DNA from: JBHJHK01 sp050330975
GTDB taxonomy: Bacteria; Pseudomonadota; Gammaproteobacteria; Competibacterales; Competibacteraceae
NCBI GenBank assembly: GCA_050330975.1
Contig: JBHJHK010000420.1
Location: forward strand, 1 to 7,460
Direction: 5' to 3'
DNA length: 7,460 bases
Within the stretch, counting starts at the first letter, position 1. Each line of letters begins with the position of its first letter. This document shows, piece after piece, positions 1-6,791 of the stretch. The notes beneath the pieces are model-generated. The model saw only the letters and a program-made list of their open reading frames with translations. It was not told where the DNA came from and searched no databases. Made by a program: the position numbers and the translations under genes.

Positions 1-45
1 CGCCTCGCCCCACCCCCCGATGATTACCTTTAGGCTGTCTACGTT
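1..45 (+). other. short leader upstream of secA, no gene visible
   Basis: These 45 bases precede the secA start. The only purine-rich stretch is TAGG at 31-34, 11 bases before the ATG, so the ribosome binding site is weak. I see no convincing -35/-10 pair and no terminator hairpin from an upstream gene. The secA promoter is therefore probably further upstream, outside the window. Confidence 0.4.
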
Positions 46-2922
46 ATGGTGAGCAAACTCCTCAACAAGGTCTTCGGCAGTCGCAACGAGCGGGTGCTCA
101 AGCGGCTGTACAAAGTCGTCGGCCAGATCAACGCCTTGGAGCCCACGCTCCAGGCCCTGGACGACGGCGAGTTGGCGGCGAAGACCCCCACCTTAAAAGC
201 CCGCGCGCGCGAGGGCACCGCCTTGGATGTCCTGTTGCCCGAGGCCTTTGCCGTAGTGCGCGAGGCGGGAGTGCGCACCTTGGGTATGCGTCACTTCGAC
301 GTCCAGCTCATCGGCGGCATGGTCCTCCACGACGGCAAGATCGCCGAGATGCGCACCGGGGAGGGCAAGACCCTGGTGGCCACCCTGGCGGTCTACCTCA
401 ACGCCCTGGCGGAGAAGGGCGTTCACGTGGTGACGGTCAACGACTACCTGGCTCGCCGGGACGCCCAGTGGATGGGGCAGCTCTACCATTTCTTGGGCTT
501 GAGTGTCGGGGTGATCAACGGCTCTGGAGGCTTGGGACCCGACAACAGCTCGTTTTGCTTCGACCCCGAGTTCACGCCCCTCGAAGGGGAACCGGGCCAT
601 TCCAGGCTCAGACCCTGCACCCGCAAAGAGGCCTACGCCTGTGACGTGGTCTACGGCACCAACAACGAGTTTGGCTTTGACTACCTGCGGGACAACATGG
701 CCTTTAGCCCCGAGGCCCGAGTCCAGGGGGCCCGCAACTTCGCCGTGGTGGACGAGGTGGACTCCATCCTCATCGACGAGGCCCGCACGCCGTTGATCAT
801 CTCCGGCCCCGCCGAGGGCAGCGCCGAGCTCTACCAGAAAATCGACGTCCTAGTGCCCGGCCTTGTCCGCCAGCAAGAAGAGGAGGGGCCGGGAGATTAC
901 TCCGTCGACGAGAAGCACAAGCAAGTGTTCCTCACCGAGGAAGGGCACCAAAAGGTCGAGGAGCTCATGGTGGAAAAGGGGCTGCTCCCCGAGGGGGACA
1001 GCCTCTACGACCCGGCCCACTTGACGCTGTTTCACCACCTCAACGCCTGTCTGCGGGCCCACGCCTTGTTCCACCGGGACCAAGAATACATCGTCCGCCA
1101 GGGGCAGGTGGTGATCGTCGACGAGTTCACCGGCCGGACCATGCCCGGGCGGCGCTGGTCCGACGGCCTCCACCAGGCCATCGAGGCCAAGGAGCGGGTG
1201 GCCATCCAGCCGGAAAACCAGACCATGGCCTCCATCACCTTCCAGAACTACTTCCGCCTCTACGACAAGCTGTCGGGGATGACCGGCACCGCCGACACCG
1301 AGGCCTACGTTTTCCCGCAGATCAACGGCTTGGAAGTGGTGGTTATCCCCACCCACAAACCCATGGTCCGGGACGACCGGGGGGACCTGGTCTATTTGTC
1401 GGTGGAGGAAAAATTCGACGCCCTAGTGGAGGACATTCGCGACTGCCACCAGCGGGGTCAGCCGGTGCTGGTGGGCACCACCTCCATCGAGGTCTCGGAA
1501 CTCCTCGCCAAGCGCCTCGCCAAAGAGAAAGTTTCCCATCAGGTGCTCAACGCCAAGCAACACGAGCGGGAGGCGGAGATCATCGCCCAGGCCGGTCGTC
1601 CGGGGAGCGTGACCATCGCCACCAACATGGCGGGCCGCGGCACCGACATCGTGCTGGGGGGCAACCTCCAAGCCGAGCTCGACGCCCTGGGTCCCGACCT
1701 CGACGAGGCGGAAAAACAAAAGGTGCGGGAGGCGTGGCAACAGCGCCACGACCAGGTGATTCAAGCGGGGGGCCTGCACATCGTCGGCACCGAGCGTCAC
1801 GAGTCCCGGCGCATCGACAACCAGCTCGGGGGTCGGGCGGGGCGCCAGGGGGATCCGGGGTCGAGCCGCTTTTACCTGTCCCTCAAGGACAATTTAATGC
1901 GGATCTTCGCCTCGGAGCGGGTGTCGGGGCTGATGCAGCGGTTGGGGATGGAAAAGGGCGAGGCCATCGAGCACCCCTGGGTCACCCGGGCCATCGAAAA
2001 CGCCCAGCGCAAGGTCGAGGCCCACAACTTCGACATGCGCAAAAACCTGCTGGAATTCGACGACGTCGCCAACGAGCAGCGCAAGTTCATCTACGCCCAG
2101 CGGGAAGAACTCATGGAGGTGGAGGACGTCACCGAGACCCTCACCGAGTGGCGCTCCGAGGTGGTCAACGGCACCATCAGCCGCTTTATCCCCCCCCAGA
2201 GTCTGGAGGAGCAGTGGGACGTCCCGGGGCTAGAGGTGGCCTTGGCCAAGGACTTCGCCCTGGAATTGCCCATCCAGCACTGGCTGGAAGAAGAACAAGA
2301 ACTCCACGAAGAGCCCCTGCGGGAGCGGATTCTCGATGCGTTGGAAAAGGCCTACGCCAACAAGGAGGAACTGGTGGGGCCCACCGCCATGCGCTACTTG
2401 GAAAAGCGCATCGTGTTGGATGTCCTGGACGGCCACTGGAAAGAGCACTTGGCGGCCATGGACTACCTGCGCCAGGGCATCCACCTGCGGGGTTATGCCC
2501 AGAAGAACCCCAAGCAGGAATACAAACGGGAGGCCTTTGAGATGTTCCAGGGGCTCCTGGAGCGGATTCGCTTCGACGTGGTGAGCTTGTTGGCCCGGGT
2601 CCAGCTCCAGACCCAGGCACCCCCCCAGGTGGCCCCCAGGCCGACGCCCCAGCTGGACAAGTTGGCCTTCCAACACCAAGAGGCCCCCGATCTTCTCGCC
2701 GCCGAGGCCGAAGCGGAGGTGGCCACCGAGGCCCCGGTGCGGGCGGCGGTGGCGGGGGCGGGCACTTTGCGCCGCCCGGCCCCCAACCCTCGATCGGCGG
2801 CGGCGGCGGCGCCAGCGGATTCGGGGACGCCCTTTGTCCGCGACCGCAAGATCGGTCGCAACGAGCCCTGTCCCTGTGGCTCGGGGCGCAAGTACAAGCA
2901 CTGTCACGGGCGTTTGGAGTGA
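46..2922 (+). CDS. secA: Preprotein translocase ATPase SecA
   Basis: SecA is the cytoplasmic motor that drives unfolded preproteins through SecYEG using ATP. The 958-residue product matches the E. coli protein (901 aa) from its first residues (KVFGSRN) to the last. Walker A GEGKT ends at K108/T109, the E. coli numbering. The DEVDSIL Walker B is at D236-L242, 27 residues later than in E. coli because of an insert in nucleotide-binding domain 1 (about residues 154-193). GMTGTAD, NMAGRGTD (527-534) and the motif VI arginines R597 and R600 follow, then the helical scaffold/wing region with HWKEHLAAMDYLRQG. After a low-complexity Ala/Pro linker (coded partly by a GCG run near 2795-2812) the C-terminal zinc site C942-x-C944-x8-C953-H954 is intact, implying SecB/ribosome contact. 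Oddity: G595 replaces the usual Arg of QLRGR in motif VI. ATG 46 is chosen; GTG at 49 would shorten it by one residue. The stop overlaps the argJ start. Confidence 0.98.
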   Translation: MVSKLLNKVFGSRNERVLKRLYKVVGQINALEPTLQALDDGELAAKTPTLKARAREGTALDVLLPEAFAVVREAGVRTLGMRHFDVQLIGGMVLHDGKIAEMRTGEGKTLVATLAVYLNALAEKGVHVVTVNDYLARRDAQWMGQLYHFLGLSVGVINGSGGLGPDNSSFCFDPEFTPLEGEPGHSRLRPCTRKEAYACDVVYGTNNEFGFDYLRDNMAFSPEARVQGARNFAVVDEVDSILIDEARTPLIISGPAEGSAELYQKIDVLVPGLVRQQEEEGPGDYSVDEKHKQVFLTEEGHQKVEELMVEKGLLPEGDSLYDPAHLTLFHHLNACLRAHALFHRDQEYIVRQGQVVIVDEFTGRTMPGRRWSDGLHQAIEAKERVAIQPENQTMASITFQNYFRLYDKLSGMTGTADTEAYVFPQINGLEVVVIPTHKPMVRDDRGDLVYLSVEEKFDALVEDIRDCHQRGQPVLVGTTSIEVSELLAKRLAKEKVSHQVLNAKQHEREAEIIAQAGRPGSVTIATNMAGRGTDIVLGGNLQAELDALGPDLDEAEKQKVREAWQQRHDQVIQAGGLHIVGTERHESRRIDNQLGGRAGRQGDPGSSRFYLSLKDNLMRIFASERVSGLMQRLGMEKGEAIEHPWVTRAIENAQRKVEAHNFDMRKNLLEFDDVANEQRKFIYAQREELMEVEDVTETLTEWRSEVVNGTISRFIPPQSLEEQWDVPGLEVALAKDFALELPIQHWLEEEQELHEEPLRERILDALEKAYANKEELVGPTAMRYLEKRIVLDVLDGHWKEHLAAMDYLRQGIHLRGYAQKNPKQEYKREAFEMFQGLLERIRFDVVSLLARVQLQTQAPPQVAPRPTPQLDKLAFQHQEAPDLLAAEAEAEVATEAPVRAAVAGAGTLRRPAPNPRSAAAAAPADSGTPFVRDRKIGRNEPCPCGSGRKYKHCHGRLE

Positions 2923-4148
2923 GCGCGCCCCCAGGCGCCCCCGGGGACGAGGGGGCTCTGCCTTTGCTGGCGCCCATCCCCGGCATCACCTTGGGCACCA
3001 CGGCGGCGGGGGTGCGCTACCGGGACCGGCGGGACCTGGTGGTCATCAGTGCCGACCCCGCCACGGTGGGGGCGGCGGTGTTCACCCGCAACGCCTTTTG
3101 CGCCGCCCCGGTCCAGGTGGCCCGGCGCCATTTGGCCACAGCGGCCCCCCGCTGTTTGGTGATCAACGCCGGCAACGCCAACGCCGGGACGGGCCAGGCC
3201 GGGGTGGACGACGCCCTCCAGGTGTGCCGGACTGCCGCCGCCTTGGCGGGCTGCTCGCCCGAAGCGGTGTTGCCCTTTTCCACCGGGGTCATCGGCGAAC
3301 GGTTGCCCGTGGCCACCCTAGAAGCCGCCTTGCCCGCCGCCTTTGCCGCCCGGGAACCCACCGGTTGGCAGGAGGCCGCTTGGGGTATCCTCACCACCGA
3401 CACCCGTCCCAAGGGCCAGTCTTGCACTGTGGCCTTGCCGGGGGGCGAGGTGCGCCTCACGGGGATCGCCAAGGGCGCTGGGATGATCTGCCCCGACATG
3501 GCCACCTTGTTGGTGTTTTTGGCCACCGATGCCAAGGGGGGGGCCTGGCTCCAGGGCGCCTTGGAGCGGGCGGTGGCGAATTCCTTCAACGCCATCACCG
3601 TGGATGGCGACACCTCCACCAACGATGCCTGCGTGCTGTTGGCCACGGGGCAAAGCGGTGTCGACCCCGCCGCCGACCAAGATGGCCTCACGGCCCTCGA
3701 GGCGGCGTTGGGGGAGGTGTGTGGCCAGTTGGCCCGGGCGGTGGTGCGAGATGGCGAGGGGGCCACCAAGTTCATTGAGGTTCGGGTGAGGGGTGGCCGC
3801 CACCGGCAAGAGTGTCGGCGCGTGGCCTACACCATCGCTCACTCGCCCCTGGTAAAAACGGCGTTCTTCGCCGCCGACCCCAATTGGGGTCGCATCTTGG
3901 CCGCCGTGGGGCGCGCCGGTCTCGAGGGGTTGGATCTTGCGGGGATGACCATCCACCTCAACGACGTCTGCATCGTCCGCGGTGGCGGCTGCGCCGCCGA
4001 CTACACCGAGGCCGCCGGTCGGGCGGTCATGGCGGCCCCCGAAATCACCGTGGGCGTCGCCCTGGGACGCGGCAGCGCCGAAGCTTCGGTCTGGACCAGC
4101 GACCTGTCCTACGACTATGTGCGCATCAACGCCGAGTATCGCTCGTAA
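2919..4148 (+). CDS. argJ: Bifunctional ArgJ (glutamate N-acetyltransferase / amino-acid N-acetyltransferase)
   Basis: ArgJ transfers the acetyl group from N-acetylornithine to glutamate, recycling it in arginine biosynthesis; bifunctional forms also use acetyl-CoA. The 409-residue product has the usual family length. The oxyanion-hole motif STGVIGE contains T122-G123. The self-cleavage motif KGAGMICPDMATLL places the expected cut between A195 and the nucleophile T196, giving alpha and beta chains. Downstream motifs DGDTSTND, DGEGATKF, DPNWGRILAAVGRAG and the C-terminal YVRINAEYRS are all present. D193 stands where Asn (PNMAT) is common; this is probably tolerated. The GTG start lies in a GTGA overlap with the secA stop and has only a poor Shine-Dalgarno, so translation is probably coupled to secA. 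Whether it also has the acetyl-CoA (N-acetylglutamate synthase) activity cannot be read from sequence alone. Confidence 0.97.
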   Translation: MSAPPGAPGDEGALPLLAPIPGITLGTTAAGVRYRDRRDLVVISADPATVGAAVFTRNAFCAAPVQVARRHLATAAPRCLVINAGNANAGTGQAGVDDALQVCRTAAALAGCSPEAVLPFSTGVIGERLPVATLEAALPAAFAAREPTGWQEAAWGILTTDTRPKGQSCTVALPGGEVRLTGIAKGAGMICPDMATLLVFLATDAKGGAWLQGALERAVANSFNAITVDGDTSTNDACVLLATGQSGVDPAADQDGLTALEAALGEVCGQLARAVVRDGEGATKFIEVRVRGGRHRQECRRVAYTIAHSPLVKTAFFAADPNWGRILAAVGRAGLEGLDLAGMTIHLNDVCIVRGGGCAADYTEAAGRAVMAAPEITVGVALGRGSAEASVWTSDLSYDYVRINAEYRS

Positions 4149-4150
4149 GG
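4146..4150 (+). promoter_or_regulatory. Ribosome binding site of the mutT-like gene, on the argJ stop
   Basis: TAAGG consists of the argJ TAA stop plus two bases and sits 5 bases before ATG 4156. It supports that ATG over in-frame starts further upstream, which would lie inside argJ, and suggests termination-coupled translation. Confidence 0.6.
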
Positions 4151-4155
4151 TAACC

Positions 4156-4560
4156 ATGTCCCCCAATGCCGTCCTCCAGGTGGCCGTCGGCGTGGTGGTG
4201 AACCCGTGCGGCGAGGTCCTCATCGCCCGCCGGGCCCCCACCGCCCACCAGGGGGGGTTGTGGGAATTTCCCGGGGGCAAGGTGGAGGCGGGGGAACCCG
4301 TGGAGGATGCCCTGGCCCGGGAACTATTGGAAGAAGTGGCCTTGGAGGTGGTGGTGGCAAAGCCCTGGTTCACCCTGACCCACGACTACGGCGACCGGCA
4401 AGTGGCCCTCCACATCTTTTGGGTGAGCCGATTCAAAGGCGAGGCCCGGGGGTTGGAGGGACAGCCCCTGGCGTGGCGTCCCATTGCCCAGTTGGTGGCG
4501 GCGGACTTTCCCGCCGCCAACGCCCCCATCGTCGCAGCTCTCCAGGAGGCTTCCTTGTGA
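4156..4560 (+). CDS. mutT: MutT-like Nudix hydrolase (probable 8-oxo-dGTP diphosphatase)
   Basis: MutT removes 8-oxo-dGTP from the nucleotide pool by hydrolysing it to the monophosphate, preventing A:T to C:G transversions. The 134-residue product is the size of E. coli MutT (129 aa) and aligns along its length. The Nudix box runs from G41 to L63: G41-x5-E47-x7-R55-E56-L57-L58-E59-E60-V61-A62-L63. The metal-binding glutamates E56, E59 and E60 are present, but the normally invariant Gly is A62. E101 in EGQP corresponds to E. coli E98, and N122 in DFPAAN to N119, the base-recognition residue, which favours genuine MutT specificity over a generic Nudix enzyme. There is no fused thiamine-phosphate-synthase-like domain, which some MutT proteins carry. 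The start is set by TAAGG 5 bases upstream; the open frame extends further 5' but only as an overlap with argJ. Confidence 0.9.
   Translation: MSPNAVLQVAVGVVVNPCGEVLIARRAPTAHQGGLWEFPGGKVEAGEPVEDALARELLEEVALEVVVAKPWFTLTHDYGDRQVALHIFWVSRFKGEARGLEGQPLAWRPIAQLVAADFPAANAPIVAALQEASL
4544..4549 (+). promoter_or_regulatory. Strong ribosome binding site for the 185-residue protein
   Basis: AGGAGG lies inside the 3' end of the mutT-like gene, 10 bases before ATG 4560 and 7 before the in-frame GTG 4557. It is the best Shine-Dalgarno of the cluster and is strong evidence that the following small frame is a real gene. Confidence 0.7.
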
Positions 4561-5117
4561 TGGCTAAGGTGCGCGGTCGGATCTTGGGGGGCCTCGGTGG
4601 GGCCGGGGCCGGGTTGGCCCTGGTGGGGCTGGGGGTGTGGTTGGGTCTCCAGTGGGGTGGCGGTTCGGGGATTGGGGGCCCGGTGCCGTTCACGTCATCC
4701 TTCGACCCACCCTCGGAAGTGAGTCAACTGCAGGTGGTGGATGCCGACTGCGATCCCAGCCAAAACCCCTGCCGCGCCCTTGGGGCCGCGGGCACTTTGA
4801 CCTTGGCCTTGGGGGATGGCCGCGGGGTGGCCACTCTGTCCCCCTTTGCCATCGAAGTCCAGCTGGATCCCAACCCAGAAGGTCGAGGAGCGACGGCCGT
4901 GGCGGTGGCCTTCACCATGGAGGGCATGTATATGGGGGACAACCGCTTTGCCCTGACCCGCGGGTTGGAGGCACCCCATACCTGGCGCGGCGAGGGCATC
5001 TTGCCCTTTTGCAGCTGGCAACGCCGCCAGTGGCGGGCCACGGTGTGGTGGCAAGACCCGGCAGCGAGCTACCACCGGGCGGATTTCACCTTGGAAATCT
5101 CGGACCACAGCTCCTAA
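4560..5117 (+). CDS. Membrane-anchored envelope protein of unknown function
   Basis: I cannot name this 185-residue protein. A short basic start (K3, R5, R7) leads into a Gly/Leu/Val/Ala-rich hydrophobic stretch at about 8-32 with no obvious signal-peptidase site, so an inner-membrane anchor with a periplasmic domain is likely. The domain has a C64-x6-C71 pair (DCDPSQNPC), a single C151 in LPFCSW, and a Met-rich patch M120-x2-M123-x-M125 followed by GDNR. The predicted alternating strands and the MxMG-type patch recall small Ig-like FixH/YtkA envelope domains, but that is only a resemblance. The Cys pair could form a disulfide, and Met plus Cys could bind copper; neither is shown. It follows the mutT-like gene with a TGATG overlap and a strong AGGAGG. 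GTG 4557 is an alternative start one codon earlier. It is the last gene of the secA cluster. Confidence 0.8.
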   Translation: MAKVRGRILGGLGGAGAGLALVGLGVWLGLQWGGGSGIGGPVPFTSSFDPPSEVSQLQVVDADCDPSQNPCRALGAAGTLTLALGDGRGVATLSPFAIEVQLDPNPEGRGATAVAVAFTMEGMYMGDNRFALTRGLEAPHTWRGEGILPFCSWQRRQWRATVWWQDPAASYHRADFTLEISDHSS

Positions 5118-5188
5118 GCTATAGCTGTCTTGCCCGCCGGTGGTGGTGTTTGGGGCATACCCTCCTCCTTACGGCCTTCAACTGCGCC

Positions 5189-5218
5189 TTGTCAACGGCT
5201 GCACCCCTCCCTTAAAGT
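5189..5218 (+). promoter_or_regulatory. Weak candidate sigma-70 promoter for the MaoC-Pta gene
   Basis: TTGTCA at 5189-5194 matches TTGACA in 5 of 6 positions. TAAAGT at 5213-5218 matches TATAAT in 4 of 6, with an 18-base spacer. Transcription would begin near 5225 and leave a leader of about 145 bases. In G+C-rich DNA such matches arise by chance, so this rests mainly on its position between two gene sets of different composition. Confidence 0.25.
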
Positions 5219-5226
5219 CCTACACG

Positions 5227-5276
5227 GCTCGCAGTGGCAGCGCTCGAAGCCGCCGTTTGCTGCGCCGCCTGCGAGC
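5227..5276 (+). other. Potential stem-loop in the leader of the MaoC-Pta gene
   Basis: GCTCGCAG (5227-5234) and CTGCGAGC (5269-5276) are perfect 8-base reverse complements. A nested GCAGC (5237-5241) / GCTGC (5259-5263) pair lies inside them, separated by a small internal loop. No U-run follows, so it is not an intrinsic terminator. It would form at the very 5' end of a transcript from the candidate promoter. A role in RNA stability or control is speculation. Confidence 0.35.
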
Positions 5277-5355
5277 TTGGACCCCAAGCCATCTCGGTCC
5301 AACCCTTGACGCCCGGGCCGCCGCAGAGCCGGGCCACGTCCGGCATTGCCGAGCC

Positions 5356-5362
5356 TGAGGAG
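5356..5362 (+). promoter_or_regulatory. Ribosome binding site fixing the GTG start of the MaoC-Pta gene
   Basis: TGAGGAG ends 7 bases before GTG 5370, which is ideal spacing. The in-frame TTG 5346 lies upstream of this site and ATG 5382 is 19 bases downstream of it, so GTG 5370 is the best-supported start. Confidence 0.65.
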
Positions 5363-5369
5363 CTGCAAC

Positions 5370-6791
5370 GTGAAGAGCAAAATGAAGGTTGTGGAAAACC
5401 GGCCCTTCGATGAGCTGCAAGTCGGTGACGAGGCGGAACTACCGCGCACCTGCACCGAGGATGATTTCTACGTCTTCGCCAACGCGTCCGGGAACCACAA
5501 TCCCCTCCACTTGATACGCCACGACGATGCCGCCGACGGTGCCCAGGAGCCCATTGCCCCTTCGATCTGGGTCGGCTCGCTGATATCGGCGGTCCTGGGC
5601 AATCTCCTACCCGGGGCTGGGACCATCTACCGCAAGCAGACCTTTGAGTTTTTCGACCGCGCCCACGCCGGCGAGGATCTGATCGCCAAGGTCCGGGTCA
5701 TAGAGAAGCACGCCAATGGCGACGTCTCACTGGCCACCACCGTCACGCGGGTTTCAGATCAGGCGACCATTGTGACCGGCGAGGCCGTCGTGACCGCACC
5801 CCGGCAGAAGATGACCTTCGACGACCTGGAGGTGCCGGGCCTCGTGGTCCAACGCCACCGCCACTTCGACGCGCTTCTAGAACGGGTCGCGCCCCTGCCG
5901 CCGATCAAAACTGTGGTGATCGCCCCCGAGGAGCCGAATTCCCTCGGCGGTGCCCTGTTGGCCCGGGAACACACCATCATCGAACCGATTCTGGTGGGGG
6001 ACCAGGCCAAGATCGAATCCGCTGCGGCGGAGATCGCCGCTGATCTCCAGGGAGTGAAAATCGTCCACGCCCCCGGCCACGCGGCGGCGGCGGCCGCCGG
6101 CGTCAGCTTGGTGAATGACGGCCAAGCCCAGGCGGTGATGAAGGGGCATTTGCACACCGATGACCTGCTCCGCGCGGCGTTGAAGCGCGAGGGCGGCCTG
6201 CGGGGCGGACGCCGCTTCACCCATGTCTTTGTGATGGATGTTCCAGGGCTGCCCCACCTGCTCTTGATCACCGACGCCGCCATCAATATCGAGCCCGATC
6301 TGACCACCAAGATCGACATCGTGCAGAATGCCATCGACGTCGCCATCTCCCTGGGGATCGACCAGCCGAAGGTCGGGGTTCTCTCCGCCGTGGAGACCGT
6401 CAATCCCCAGATCGCCTCCTCGGTGGACGCTGCGTTGCTCTCGAAGATGGCGGAACGGGGTCAGATCAAGGGGGGCCTGGTCGATGGCCCCCTCGCCATG
6501 GACAACGCAGTTGACCTCTCGGCCGCGCGAACCAAGGGGATTTCTTCCCAGGTTGCGGGACGGGCCGAGATTCTGGTAGTGCCCAACCTCGACTCTGGCA
6601 ACATGTTGTCGAAACAGCTCTCCTATATCGCCAAAGCCGAGGGGGCCGGCGTGGTCATGGGCGCCAAGGTCCCGATCATCCTCACTTCCCGGGCAGATGA
6701 CGAGCGCTCCCGCTTGGCCTCTTGCGCGGTGGCCGCCCTCCACGAGGCCCGACTCTCCGGCAAGACCGCATCGGGTCAAGGGGCGCAATGA
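5370..6791 (+). CDS. Bifunctional MaoC-like enoyl-CoA hydratase / phosphate acetyltransferase
   Basis: This 473-residue cytoplasmic fusion has an N-terminal MaoC/hot-dog domain (about 13-150) and a C-terminal PTA_PTB phosphate acetyl/butyryltransferase domain (about 158-470). The second half should interconvert acyl-CoA plus phosphate with acyl-phosphate plus CoA, normally for ATP formation by an acetate/propionate kinase. Its signatures are clear: KGGLVDGPLAMDNA at 367-380, a VAGRAEILVVPN stretch, and ILTSRADDERS with R441-A442-D443. In the MaoC domain the active-site segment reads ASGNHNPLH (39-47): H47 is kept, but N42 occupies the position of the catalytic Asp of SGDxNPxH hydratases. Activity of that half is therefore uncertain; it may be structural or acyl-CoA-binding. 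The GTG start is chosen from TGAGGAG 7 bases upstream; ATG 5382 would give a protein four residues shorter. The stop overlaps the next ORF by ATGA. Leucine codons differ from those of the secA cluster. Whether the substrate is acetyl- or a longer acyl-CoA is unknown. Confidence 0.9.
   Translation: MKSKMKVVENRPFDELQVGDEAELPRTCTEDDFYVFANASGNHNPLHLIRHDDAADGAQEPIAPSIWVGSLISAVLGNLLPGAGTIYRKQTFEFFDRAHAGEDLIAKVRVIEKHANGDVSLATTVTRVSDQATIVTGEAVVTAPRQKMTFDDLEVPGLVVQRHRHFDALLERVAPLPPIKTVVIAPEEPNSLGGALLAREHTIIEPILVGDQAKIESAAAEIAADLQGVKIVHAPGHAAAAAAGVSLVNDGQAQAVMKGHLHTDDLLRAALKREGGLRGGRRFTHVFVMDVPGLPHLLLITDAAINIEPDLTTKIDIVQNAIDVAISLGIDQPKVGVLSAVETVNPQIASSVDAALLSKMAERGQIKGGLVDGPLAMDNAVDLSAARTKGISSQVAGRAEILVVPNLDSGNMLSKQLSYIAKAEGAGVVMGAKVPIILTSRADDERSRLASCAVAALHEARLSGKTASGQGAQ

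Larger units (their letters stand above)
5118..5369. other. Non-coding junction between the secA cluster and the MaoC-Pta gene
   Basis: No frame here looks coding. The short + frame at 5140-5358 is Arg/Ser/Pro-rich with no recognisable motif and overlaps the next gene. The frame in phase with the MaoC-Pta gene is closed by TGA at 5307-5309. A 10-base palindrome at 5117-5126 touches the stop of the upstream gene but has no T-run. The interval holds a candidate promoter and stem-loop, listed separately. No clear terminator for the upstream cluster is visible. Confidence 0.5.

Noticed and set aside
1734..2540. Long + strand frame inside secA
   Set aside because: It is rich in Gly, Arg and Pro with no motif and overlaps a perfectly conserved SecA region; it is a G+C-driven shadow frame.
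2795..2812. GCG/CGG triplet run as a functional repeat
   Set aside because: It encodes an Ala run in the naturally variable SecA C-terminal linker; slippage in G+C-rich DNA explains it.
2186..3001. Long - strand frame opposite the secA 3' end
   Set aside because: It is a Pro/Gly/Ser low-complexity product antisense to the SecA C-terminus, with no recognisable domain.
3318..4373. Long - strand frame opposite argJ and mutT
   Set aside because: It runs antisense to two convincingly conserved genes and has no motif of its own.
5107..5128. ACAGCT...AGCTGT inverted repeat and 10-base palindrome at 5117-5126 as a terminator
   Set aside because: The stem is short and A+T-containing with no following T-run, so it does not fit an intrinsic terminator.
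5306..5311. TTGACG as a -35 box for the MaoC-Pta gene
   Set aside because: The 16-18 bases downstream are G+C-rich with nothing resembling a -10 box.
5140..5358. 72-codon + frame in the junction
   Set aside because: Its composition is Arg/Ser/Pro-like noise, there is no good ribosome binding site, and no family is recognised.
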